Positions 1-6,780 of a DNA stretch of 10,385 nt are shown here, one piece after another. Within the stretch, counting starts at the first letter, position 1. Each line of letters opens with the position of its first letter. The stretch spans positions 1 through 10,385 of the forward strand of contig CAZTLI010000165.1 of the NCBI GenBank assembly GCA_964614375.1, given 5' to 3'. The position numbers and the translations under genes are program-made. The DNA comes from CAZTLI01 sp964614375. GTDB taxonomy: Bacteria; Chloroflexota; Anaerolineae; Aggregatilineales; Phototrophicaceae. The notes under the pieces are model-generated. The model was not told where the DNA came from. It did not search any database and saw only the letters and a program-made list of their open reading frames with translations.

Positions 1-354
1 AATGAGAATCACCCCGACGCCTGCGATAACGCCAATACCGCCCACCATTAAGCGGGCGACAGTCGCAATGCCGGCGGTGATGACTGCCGCCGTTGTGCCA
101 ATGAATAAGCCGGTCGCCAGTACAATGATGGCGCGCGGGTCGATGACTATACCCTCTTTAATGCTGATAGGCGATAGGATGCCTATTGTCGCAATCACGC
201 CAAAAATGCCGCCAAATAGCAACTGCTGGTACACGGGGTGGAGGTTGTGAAGGTAACGTTGGCCTAGACTGTAGATTGCAACCAAAGAAATTAAGAAAAC
301 GAGATTCTGAACCAGCGGAATAAATGATTTTTCGACTATTAATTCTAACCCCAT
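1..354 (-). CDS. LytS/YhcK-type 5TM membrane sensor, N-terminal part (partial)
   Basis: The reverse strand reads open from an ATG at 354 to the window edge (118 codons, no stop), so the C-terminus lies outside. The peptide is almost wholly hydrophobic. About four membrane helices are visible: roughly residues 11-30, 45-62, 74-95 and 97-118. Residues 70-118 carry the pattern of the LytS-type 5TM receptor: an IDPRAI stretch, then a helix containing GLFIG, an alanine/isoleucine-rich stretch ending in AR, and a glycine-rich GGIGVIAGVG loop. In known proteins this module senses a ligand in the membrane and is followed by a GGDEF, histidine-kinase or PAS output domain. Which output follows here cannot be seen. 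The call rests on remembered family pattern; a good promoter upstream supports the gene being real. No strong Shine-Dalgarno sequence precedes the ATG (a GGGG lies about 15 bases upstream). Confidence 0.8.
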   Translation of the reverse strand, partial: MGLELIVEKSFIPLVQNLVFLISLVAIYSLGQRYLHNLHPVYQQLLFGGIFGVIATIGILSPISIKEGIVIDPRAIIVLATGLFIGTTAAVITAGIATVARLMVGGIGVIAGVGVILI

Positions 355-771
355 GATGACACTACAATGCCCCAAATACAGTCAACGTGCGGGCGGTGGC
401 GAGAATCAGGTGGCGAACCCCTGAAGCGCGATTATTGTAACATTTTTAAAAAGAAATTTGCAAATGATTTACGTTACTTTTCTGTAACCCGACATACTAC
501 GAAACTATTACAAACAAAATTAAAGTAAACTTAATAAACATGCGATTGCATAACAGGTCTGTTCATGCCAATGGCACAGAGACAAGCCCTGCGCGAAAAC
601 CTCAAGCCGCCTGTGGAGCAATAGTAAATGCGTATTCAAGAGTAAAGGGGCAAAAAGCGTAAAGCGGGAAATGTTTGGGCACAGGCGGCACTTTGGGGTA
701 CACTCGCGCCACTGAGGACGATGTATTGTAACGAAGCAACGGGGACAGTTGTATAGTGTGAGGGATACACG
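355..771. other. 417-base intergenic region between divergent genes
   Basis: No convincing gene is present. Bases 430-550 are very AT-rich and hold the minus-strand promoter described separately. A short inverted repeat GTTAC/GTAAC (473-477 and 484-488) lies just upstream of that promoter and could be an operator, but it is only five bases long. The part nearest the PD40 gene has -10-like hexamers TACACT (near 698) and TATAGT (752-757), neither with a clear -35 at standard spacing. A GAGGGA ribosome-binding site (760-765) lies six bases before the PD40 start. Confidence 0.5.
434..463 (-). promoter_or_regulatory. sigma-70-type promoter for the 5TM sensor gene
   Basis: On the minus strand a -35 box TTGCAA (458-463) lies 18 bases from a -10 box TACAAT (434-439). 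Transcription would start near 427, leaving a leader of about 70 bases before the ATG at 354. It sits in a strongly AT-rich stretch (430-550). Confidence 0.55.
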
Positions 772-1659
772 ATGCGAATAATCCTCCGGTTGGGATTAGC
801 CGCGTTTTGTGTTAATGGCGTCGTCATTGCCATTGGCCTATTGTGGGGTTGGTTTGGCCCCAGCAGCGGCGTCATGGCGTTTGAGTCGTACCGCGATAGC
901 AACCGCGAAATCTATATCCTCGATATTGATCATCATTTTACCCGTCGCGTCACCTATAGCAGTGGCGATGATCGTTCACCCTCGTGGTCACCGGACGGAC
1001 GTTCGATTGCGTTCATGTCCTCGCGTGAAGGCGATTGGAACATCTACATTGTCGATACGATTACGAGCCACATCACGATGCTGACGCGCGATGGCGGTTG
1101 GGATTTGTTCCCCAGTTGGTCGCCCGATGGACGCCACATCGCCTTTGTCTCCAATCGTAATCGCTACAACGCCATTTATGTGATTGATTTGCATGATAAT
1201 TCGACCCATCGTGTCATCGACCTCGCCGCCACCAACAGTTTCCCGGCATGGTCGCCCGATGGACGTATGATGGCCTTTTCCGCCAATTACGATGGCAATC
1301 GCGACATCTACATTTACAATGTCTACGACAGCACCACGACACGCTTGACCAGCCATCCCGGTGTCGATACGTCGCCTGTGTGGTCACCCGACGGCACGCG
1401 TATGGCCTATGTGTCGAATCAGGATGGCAACGCCGAAATTTACGTCTATGACTTTCAGACGATGACGACACAGCGCCTGACCGATTATCCCACGTCTGTG
1501 GGATTTCCGACCTGGTCGCCCGATGGACGCCACATCGCGTTCGATACCTATCTGCGGGGCAATCGCGACATCTACATCTACGATATGGACGCAGGCAGCT
1601 ATTTACGCCTCACCGACCACCGCGCCGAAGACCGCGCCCCCGCATGGTCTCGGCAGTAA
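772..1659 (+). CDS. Membrane-anchored or exported six-bladed PD40/TolB-like beta-propeller
   Basis: This 295-residue protein has a basic N-terminus and one hydrophobic helix (about residues 5-28), which should act as a membrane anchor or uncleaved signal. The rest is a PD40 (WD40-like beta-propeller) array. WSPDG motifs stand at residues 72, 116, 160, 204 and 248, exactly 44 residues apart, and a final degenerate WSRQ lies at 292. Each unit has the order (I/M)AF/AY - six to ten residues - IYI(Y/V)D - RLT - PxWSPDG. Six blades account for the whole outer domain, as in the TolB propeller, but TolB's N-terminal domain is absent. The family usually makes protein contacts in the cell envelope; the partner here is unknown. 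The start is supported by the GAGGGA ribosome-binding site six bases upstream. It stands alone on its strand, with a convergent gene downstream. Confidence 0.88.
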   Translation: MRIILRLGLAAFCVNGVVIAIGLLWGWFGPSSGVMAFESYRDSNREIYILDIDHHFTRRVTYSSGDDRSPSWSPDGRSIAFMSSREGDWNIYIVDTITSHITMLTRDGGWDLFPSWSPDGRHIAFVSNRNRYNAIYVIDLHDNSTHRVIDLAATNSFPAWSPDGRMMAFSANYDGNRDIYIYNVYDSTTTRLTSHPGVDTSPVWSPDGTRMAYVSNQDGNAEIYVYDFQTMTTQRLTDYPTSVGFPTWSPDGRHIAFDTYLRGNRDIYIYDMDAGSYLRLTDHRAEDRAPAWSRQ

Positions 1660-1759
1660 CTGCGGCAGCTTGTCGTAACGCCATACAGCGCAATGCAGAA
1701 GGAAGCGCATCACGCATCACTGTTTTTAGCTGGCACTTGCGACCCGGCACGATTGTCGG

Positions 1760-2584
1760 TTACGCATCGTGCATATCGGCCTGATGATAGTCAGGATGGG
1801 TATAGTGTGTCATGTCGGTATCGGGCGTCCAATATTTGTCATAGATCGGCCTGCCGTCTTCGTCGGTATTGATATGATGGGCATCGGGCAAGATGGTATA
1901 GGTATCAAACAGCATATCGCGCAATTTCGCCCCGCGCAGGTTGACCCGCCGCAAATTGGCGCCCTGAAAATTGGCGTGCCATAGATTCGCATCTTGCAGA
2001 TTGGCATTTTCCAGATTCGCGCCCTGAAAATCGGTATGCCACAATTTGGCGCGTTGCAAATTGGCCCGCCAGACATTCGCCCCTTGCAGGTTCGCGCCTT
2101 CTAAATTTGCGCCGACCAATTCAGCCAATTCCAGGCGCGCGCCCATCAGATTGGTATAACGCAGGGTCGCATTGTGCAGATTCGCCCGCAGCAAATTCGC
2201 ATCTTGCAGATTGGCATTTTGCAGCAGCGCGCCTTTTAACAAGCCATTGCGCCCCGCCAGCCAGTCGTGTTCGCGCAGTTCTTCAATCGCTTGCAAGGCG
2301 ACGGCGTTCACCTCACTGCGCGCATTCCGCAGCAGCGTTTGTTTATAGGTCTGTGTCAACCGGGTGCGGTCAGCCAGGCCAAATAAGCCGAACGTCAATA
2401 CCGCGCCAATCATCTCTGTACTGAAATTTTGCGAAAAATCCGAGACCCATGCAAACACCTGACCGTCGGCTGTACCAAGCGATAAAGCCAGACTGAGCAG
2501 TGCCAGCATCGAAAGCGCGCCCAGCACAAAAAATGCAATCCGACTATTCCACACATAATTGAAGGCATTCGCTGCAATCGACAT
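1760..2584 (-). CDS. Two-helix membrane-anchored pentapeptide-repeat protein
   Basis: The 274-residue product has three parts. Residues 15-37 and 56-72 are two hydrophobic helices, joined by a short loop. A charged helical linker (about 73-110) follows. Residues 119-226 form an unbroken run of about 21 pentapeptides of the A(N/D/K)LXX type (ANLQD, ANLLR, ANLEG, ANLWH), which should fold as a right-handed square beta-helix of a little over five turns. The C-terminal tail (227-274) contains LPDAHH and WTPDTDMTHY; I recall WTPDTDM-type tails from other Chloroflexota pentapeptide proteins. The helix is most likely cytoplasmic with the tail. No enzymatic residues are visible and function is unknown; a gyrase-protecting role is possible for the fold but nothing supports it. 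An AGGAGGA ribosome-binding site (2591-2597) six bases before the ATG fixes the start. The gene contains an exact 26-base internal repeat (see findings). Confidence 0.87.
   Translation of the reverse strand: MSIAANAFNYVWNSRIAFFVLGALSMLALLSLALSLGTADGQVFAWVSDFSQNFSTEMIGAVLTFGLFGLADRTRLTQTYKQTLLRNARSEVNAVALQAIEELREHDWLAGRNGLLKGALLQNANLQDANLLRANLHNATLRYTNLMGARLELAELVGANLEGANLQGANVWRANLQRAKLWHTDFQGANLENANLQDANLWHANFQGANLRRVNLRGAKLRDMLFDTYTILPDAHHINTDEDGRPIYDKYWTPDTDMTHYTHPDYHQADMHDA
1985..2220 (-). repeat. Exact 26-base direct repeat inside the pentapeptide gene
   Basis: Bases 1985-2010 and 2195-2220 are identical (plus strand begins ATTCGCATCTTGCAG). The copies are 210 bases apart, which is exactly 14 pentapeptide units. 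They encode the same NANLQDAN residues in both places. Shared synonymous codons suggest a fairly recent internal duplication or gene conversion. Confidence 0.8.
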
Positions 2585-2590
2585 GGATTA

Positions 2591-2597
2591 TCCTCCT
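2591..2597 (-). promoter_or_regulatory. Strong ribosome-binding site of the pentapeptide gene
   Basis: AGGAGGA on the minus strand, six bases from the ATG at 2584. It decides the start against longer readings. Confidence 0.8.
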
Positions 2598-2661
2598 GCG
2601 GTATGTATGGCAAGAGCATACCATGTGGATGCTCAATCCGTCCGCAGGTAATATGGGGGAG

Positions 2662-2690
2662 TTGTCCACTTTTTGCAAATACGTTAAGAT
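2662..2690 (+). promoter_or_regulatory. Candidate promoter of the SH3-domain protein gene
   Basis: TTGTCC (2662-2667) lies 17 bases from TAAGAT (2685-2690). Predicted transcription start is near 2697. That leaves only about six bases before the ATG at 2703 but about 48-54 before the ATGs at 2745 and 2751, which matters for the start choice. Confidence 0.45.
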
Positions 2691-2744
2691 GAACGTAAAC
2701 ACATGCGATCAATTCCTCAAAATAATCCAGCCCAACCCAATGCG

Positions 2745-3932
2745 ATGTTGATGATTCGATTTACACTCTTCCTATTGCTGATTGTGCTATCGGCGATACC
2801 CGCCCAATCGCTCGAACCCATTGTTAACATCGCCAACTTCGATTCGCTGTCATCCGACGAGGACTGTAGCAACCCGGTGTTCCAGATTGATGTGAACGAT
2901 AATGGCAGTGTGGACGATGAACCCAGTGTCGATGGCACACAGGATTATTATTACATCGTGCTCTATGATGGCGCTGGAACTGCCATCGCCTATGAAGATG
3001 TGTTTGCCGGGTCTGTGCAGCGCGAACTGAGCGACCATCGCATAGATGACGAAATTTTGACCGTGCCCATGTCACGTCCGTTCAGTATTCGCTTTTATGA
3101 CACCACCTTTACCGGTATTCAACCGATTGAGATGATTGAATCCGGTGAACATCTCTATACGGTCATCAACATCGACCCCGCACGCATTCCCGGCGCGCAC
3201 ACCTGCAACCTGCTGCCGATTACCCATCCGCGCGGATTAGATCGTGCTGCTTCCGCGCCTGCGCCGCCCGATAACCGCCTCAATCGCGATCAGGGCGATG
3301 CCTATGCCATCCTCTATCTCGCCGAAGACGACTCCGGCAATCCGACGTTTGATGTTTATTGCCGTGCCGATTCACTGGTCTTTTTTGCTTTCCGCATCAC
3401 ACAGGCCGACCTGTTGGAACAGGCATCCGACACAATCGAACTGGCACACAACAGCCGCTGTCCCGTGTTGACCACGGCCTATCTGCTAGCGACGGGCGAT
3501 CTGGAATTCAGCATTGGCCCGGATGCTGACGGCGAAATCTATTCACTGACATATACGGGTATTGCGCCAGACACTGTGCGCCTATCGCAGCGAAATGACC
3601 CCTTGTTCGAGAGGGAAGGGGTCGAAGGCACAGATTGGGCACATATTCCGGGGGGATTATCGGCGAGTCGCGCATCGGGCGCTGCGCCCCTCCCCACAGC
3701 ACAGCCAGCACCCTTCGAGACCGTGCCACTGGGCGATAGGGTGACGATTGCCAACGCCGGGATTGTCAACATTCGTGTTGGTCCCGGACGCGACTATCCG
3801 ATTGTGGGATTAGCCCGTAACGGCGAGGTCTATGCGCTGTTTGCCGCCAGTCCTGATCGACGCTGGTTTCTCGTACAGGGACACGGTGTGCGCGGTTGGA
3901 TTAACAGCGCCTTCACCATCATGGGCGGCTAG
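2745..3932 (+). CDS. Secreted protein with C-terminal bacterial SH3 domain
   Basis: The frame is open from an ATG at 2703 (409 residues). A start at 2745 or 2751 would place a signal peptide (MLMIRF then a leucine-rich core ending IPAQS) directly at the N-terminus and gives a normal leader behind the promoter, so I prefer 2745. No start has a clear Shine-Dalgarno sequence. In numbering from 2703: the signal core is 19-33, with cleavage probably after AQS at 34-36. An unrecognised domain runs 40-300 with four cysteines (55, 168, 220, 253), probably two disulfides, and a calcium-loop-like DVNDNGSVD at 63-71. A Pro/Ala-rich linker spans about 320-340. An SH3_3-type domain fills 346-405 (VNIRVGPGRDYPIVG, then RGWI), a fold that often binds cell-wall or glycan ligands. 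The protein should be extracytoplasmic. The large middle region matches nothing I know. Confidence 0.85.
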   Translation: MLMIRFTLFLLLIVLSAIPAQSLEPIVNIANFDSLSSDEDCSNPVFQIDVNDNGSVDDEPSVDGTQDYYYIVLYDGAGTAIAYEDVFAGSVQRELSDHRIDDEILTVPMSRPFSIRFYDTTFTGIQPIEMIESGEHLYTVINIDPARIPGAHTCNLLPITHPRGLDRAASAPAPPDNRLNRDQGDAYAILYLAEDDSGNPTFDVYCRADSLVFFAFRITQADLLEQASDTIELAHNSRCPVLTTAYLLATGDLEFSIGPDADGEIYSLTYTGIAPDTVRLSQRNDPLFEREGVEGTDWAHIPGGLSASRASGAAPLPTAQPAPFETVPLGDRVTIANAGIVNIRVGPGRDYPIVGLARNGEVYALFAASPDRRWFLVQGHGVRGWINSAFTIMGG

Positions 3933-3969
3933 CGCGCCGCCATATTCAGGTTACTGCACCAGAGCAATA

Positions 3970-5172
3970 TTACCCGAATTGTTCACCGGGGAAGGTATGC
4001 GACAGGGCTTCGGGGAAGATACTGCGGAAGGCGACCAACCCGTGCCCGCTGCCTAATTCGACAAACGCATAATCCACATCGCCATTGTCCGCGCGTTGTT
4101 GCAACACCTCGCGCAGCACCATCGCCGGACGATAGAAGCGCCCCCGAATTTCGTAACGTCCCACCGATTGGAATATCCGTCTCGGCAGCAGTTTGGCGGT
4201 GGAGAAGCGTTCGCTGTAGGCTTCGAGTTCGCTTTCCGCGATGCCTTTGCCCAACGGCGGCGACAGCATAATCAAATGGGAAAAGACTGCTGGATTCTTC
4301 AATGCGGCATGAGCAGCGGCTATTGCGCCAACACCGACGCCGCCAACGCCGAGATTGGTCGAATCGACGCGGTATTGTGTCTGAATGAAGGGCAGCACTT
4401 CCAGCATGAGCGTGGCGTAGTGTTTGTCGTTGCTGACAAATTCGCGGATGCGGTCTTCTTGCCTGCCGCTTTGTTTCATGACGATGATGATCGGCTCCAT
4501 ACGCCCATGTTTGATGAGTGTGTCGGCGATATAGGGAATTTGCAGCGGCCCCACACCCCATTGTCCGTCCATGAGAATCAGCATGGGATACGTCATGCCA
4601 GATGTGGCATATCCGGGCGGCGTATAGACCCACACCTTGCGATTGCTGAATCTCATCTGCGCGCTGCTGAAGAGATGTTCATCAACCTGCCCGCGTGGGA
4701 CATCCGCCATCTGTGACCAGTCGGGGAAGGGACGCGCCTCTGGCATCCTCAAGACCGACACATTCATCTGTGCGGTGGTCATTTGCAGGGGATTGCGCGG
4801 GTCTACCTGCCAGTGACGCGAGACACGGCCTATAATGTCGCGCTCGGTTTTTAACGGCGTCATCGGGTCGTTAATCGCCAGCATATAATCGAGCAGGTCA
4901 TCGGTGTTGAAGTCGCGCTGGACGTACCACAGCGTCGTACCGGGCAGGTTGGTCATCGGGTCGAAGGGTGGGTCGGCATTGATCGTGTCGAGGTTGAGGG
5001 CAGCCTGATTTGTGCCCATTTTTGAGAAGACGAAGGTCGCCCGGTTGTTTTCAACCCAGGGCCAATCCTGTCGTTCAGCCAATAATTCATTCACAAGCTG
5101 CTGACGCGCCTCATCATCTTCCGCACGTTCCGCGTCTCGCAAAAAACTGGCAAACGATTTCCACCTCGGCAT
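3970..5172 (-). CDS. Enterochelin-esterase-like (Fes/EsteraseD-type) alpha/beta-hydrolase, nucleophile missing
   Basis: The C-terminal half has the layout of the Fes/IroE esterase family: KVWVYTPPGY, then a YPMLILMDG strand, then EPIIIVM. An N-terminal domain of about 180 residues resembles the beta-sandwich 'cap' of these esterases (RDFNTDD, SRHWQVDPRNP). The family cleaves ester bonds such as those in ferric siderophores. The nucleophile elbow, normally GxSxG, reads GVGVG here, with glycine (codon 4333-4335) at the serine site. The histidine is kept in SGHGLVAF (codon 4042-4044), and a possible acid is the glutamate in SVGRYE. The protein may therefore bind rather than hydrolyse, or it may be a decayed enzyme. 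An earlier in-frame ATG at 5196 exists, but the ATG at 5172 has GGGAG eight bases upstream (5181-5185). The gene is intact, with no frameshift. It follows the glycosyltransferase on the same strand but has its own promoter candidate. Confidence 0.8.
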   Translation of the reverse strand: MPRWKSFASFLRDAERAEDDEARQQLVNELLAERQDWPWVENNRATFVFSKMGTNQAALNLDTINADPPFDPMTNLPGTTLWYVQRDFNTDDLLDYMLAINDPMTPLKTERDIIGRVSRHWQVDPRNPLQMTTAQMNVSVLRMPEARPFPDWSQMADVPRGQVDEHLFSSAQMRFSNRKVWVYTPPGYATSGMTYPMLILMDGQWGVGPLQIPYIADTLIKHGRMEPIIIVMKQSGRQEDRIREFVSNDKHYATLMLEVLPFIQTQYRVDSTNLGVGGVGVGAIAAAHAALKNPAVFSHLIMLSPPLGKGIAESELEAYSERFSTAKLLPRRIFQSVGRYEIRGRFYRPAMVLREVLQQRADNGDVDYAFVELGSGHGLVAFRSIFPEALSHTFPGEQFG

Positions 5173-5238
5173 AAGGTTCGCTCCCTGATAGGTCATCCAG
5201 TACAGGTATGGTGGTCTGTGTCAAGGCAGACAGCCCCT

Positions 5239-5247
5239 ATTGTAGCA
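5239..5247 (-). promoter_or_regulatory. Extended -10 promoter of the esterase-like gene
   Basis: Minus strand TGCTACAAT: a TACAAT -10 box (5239-5244) preceded by the TGn extension. No good -35 stands upstream, as is usual for extended -10 promoters. Start would be near 5232, about 60 bases before the ATG at 5172. Confidence 0.45.
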
Positions 5248-5287
5248 CTGCCCGCGATTCTTGCATAACGATTGCCAAATCACCGCG

Positions 5288-6409
5288 TTAGCGACCCGCA
5301 TTGAGCGCCGCTTCATACAAACCGATGACGCGCCCTGCGGTGGCGTCCCATGTGGTGGCTTGGGCGCGTTGGCGTCCGGCTTCACCCATCTGCCGCGCGC
5401 GGTCTGGCTGCGTGAGGATGGTCAATATCGCCCGCGGGAGTGACACCGCCATGTCGCTCTGGTCAATCAGCAGGCCGGTCACGCCGTCGTCTATCGCATC
5501 TTCGACGCCGCACCCCCGCGACCCGATGACAGGCAGTCCGGCAGCGCTCGCCTCCAGGTGTACCAGCCCAAAACCCTCGAAATGCACGCCCTCATTGACC
5601 GATGGCAGCGCGAAGACATCCGCCACCGCATACCACCCCAACAGCACATCGGCATCGACAAATCCGGGCAGATGAACGACATTTTCAAGCTGCAATTCCG
5701 CGATTAACTGCCGCACCTGCTGCACATACACCGGCTCGTCGGTCAGCGAACCGAGCACCACACACTGCACATCGCGGATTTGCTCTCGCACGACAGCCAG
5801 CGCTCGCACCAGCGCCAGCGTGCCCTTGCGCGTCTTGACTCCGCCCGCCGCCAGCACCGTCGGCCCCTGTTTTTGCACATTGTTCGGCAAATGGGCGAAG
5901 CGCGCTGCATCAATGCCGGGATGCACCACCGGAGTCTGTTCTGGCGCTAGCTTCAGATGCGCGCGCGCGACCTGTGCCGTATAGCTGCTGAGGCAGAGCA
6001 GTGTCGAACGGCGCATCGCCCGCCGATAGAGCGCGTTGGAAGGCCAGCCATGCAGCCTGTCGATGGTGGCATACGTGCCGTGTACATTGGTGAACAAAGG
6101 CCGCCCGCCCGCAATCCACATCCCCAACAAACTATAGTGTTCGGCGCTGGCATGGATGAGGTCGCAGTGGCGCAGTCGCCGCCCAATCGACCCGCGTGCA
6201 GCAAACAAACGCGGCACGAGCAGCCGTGCGCGGGGGGTAATTTGTGGCAGGCGATAGTCCGCAACCAGTTCAGGCGGACGCGGTGAAGTGTGCGGGGCGA
6301 GAATCGTCAGCTGCGCGCCCGCGCGCTGGAGCGCCAGCAGCAGGTTATAGCTGTAATGCGCCGCGCCGTGATGGTTGCTGAGGTCGGGCGAAAGAATGCC
6401 GATGTGCAT
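5288..6409 (-). CDS. GT4-family glycosyltransferase (GT-B fold)
   Basis: The 373-residue protein is a normal-length GT4 enzyme. The N-terminal Rossmann domain (1-165) has MHIGILSPDLSNHHGAAHYS in place of the usual glycine-rich acceptor loop, DLIHASAE at 83-90 and NVHGTY at 108-113. The hinge is VVHPGID (161-167). The nucleotide-sugar domain starts with a VLAAGGVKTRKG strand-loop (185-196), whose lysines 192 and 195 would hold the phosphates. It also has LPGF at 247-250 and the EX7E motif: E278 in HFEGFGLVHLE and E286. GT4 enzymes move a sugar from a nucleotide donor to glycans, lipids or small molecules with retention of configuration. The acceptor cannot be told, and no polysaccharide cluster surrounds it. 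AGGACAG (6412-6418) precedes the ATG, and a promoter lies close upstream. Confidence 0.9.
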   Translation of the reverse strand: MHIGILSPDLSNHHGAAHYSYNLLLALQRAGAQLTILAPHTSPRPPELVADYRLPQITPRARLLVPRLFAARGSIGRRLRHCDLIHASAEHYSLLGMWIAGGRPLFTNVHGTYATIDRLHGWPSNALYRRAMRRSTLLCLSSYTAQVARAHLKLAPEQTPVVHPGIDAARFAHLPNNVQKQGPTVLAAGGVKTRKGTLALVRALAVVREQIRDVQCVVLGSLTDEPVYVQQVRQLIAELQLENVVHLPGFVDADVLLGWYAVADVFALPSVNEGVHFEGFGLVHLEASAAGLPVIGSRGCGVEDAIDDGVTGLLIDQSDMAVSLPRAILTILTQPDRARQMGEAGRQRAQATTWDATAGRVIGLYEAALNAGR

Positions 6410-6444
6410 GGCTGTCCTGTGTCTGTCATCGTGTGCAGGGGGTG

Positions 6445-6473
6445 ATTATAAACGACAGCACGGGGACAGTGAA
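6445..6473 (-). promoter_or_regulatory. sigma-70-type promoter of the glycosyltransferase gene
   Basis: Minus strand -35 TTCACT (6468-6473), 17 bases, then a perfect -10 TATAAT (6445-6450). Start would be near 6438, giving a leader of about 28 bases. Confidence 0.65.
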
Positions 6474-6550
6474 CGGGGAGACGGTAATTGTTTTGGCGGG
6501 CATTTAATCTTTGGATTGCATTAGTCGCCGAGATGGAATTTAACGAACTA

Positions 6551-6780
6551 TTACGACTTCACGTAGTTGATGTTTCCCATCATTTGAAGGCGACCAATCG
6601 TTGCGCGTGCAACCGGTGTTAGACCACGCAGCATCGTCCCATGCTGTATCCACTCGAAATGGCTGACCATACCTGTGTTCTTGGATTAAATAACGGAACA
6701 ATGGCGCTGGTTTCGGAGTCGCGGGCAGTCGTCGCACGGCCTTTGCTCAGATTGCAGGATGCACAGGCCAATGCAAGGTT
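6551..6780 (-). pseudogene. HNH endonuclease remnant: 5' part deleted and frameshifted
   Basis: Minus-strand translation from 6780 gives NLALACASCNLSKGRA and later IVPLFNPRTQVWS. After a one-base shift at about 6658-6664 the next frame continues HFEWIQHGTMLRGLT, then ARATIGRLQM, and stops at 6551. Together these are the typical second half of an HNH endonuclease of the kind I recall from Chloroflexota and cyanobacteria: the CxxCN zinc-knuckle part, then LFNPR, W..HF.W and GRAT. The first half, including the conserved metal-binding DH of the HNH core, is absent. The sequence directly abuts the truncated small-protein gene at about 6780. With the core lost and the frame broken this cannot encode a nuclease. 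The open 65-codon frame at 6540-6737 is a chance reading across this remnant. Confidence 0.75.

Noticed and set aside
2..250. Plus-strand open frame of 82 codons at the left edge
   Set aside because: It is the antisense of the 5TM sensor gene; its Pro/Met/Thr-rich composition is typical of a shadow frame, and it has no ribosome-binding site.
636..902. Minus-strand open frame of 88 codons before the PD40 gene
   Set aside because: It overlaps the PD40 start antisense, has no ribosome-binding site and no family pattern.
5196..5224. Perfect TTGACA (5219-5224, minus strand) as the -35 of the esterase-like gene
   Set aside because: No acceptable -10 stands 16-18 bases downstream; the extended -10 TGCTACAAT further upstream is the better promoter.
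6540..6737. 65-codon minus-strand frame as a separate small gene
   Set aside because: The other two frames carry clear HNH endonuclease fragments across the same bases, so this frame is a chance reading across a pseudogene.
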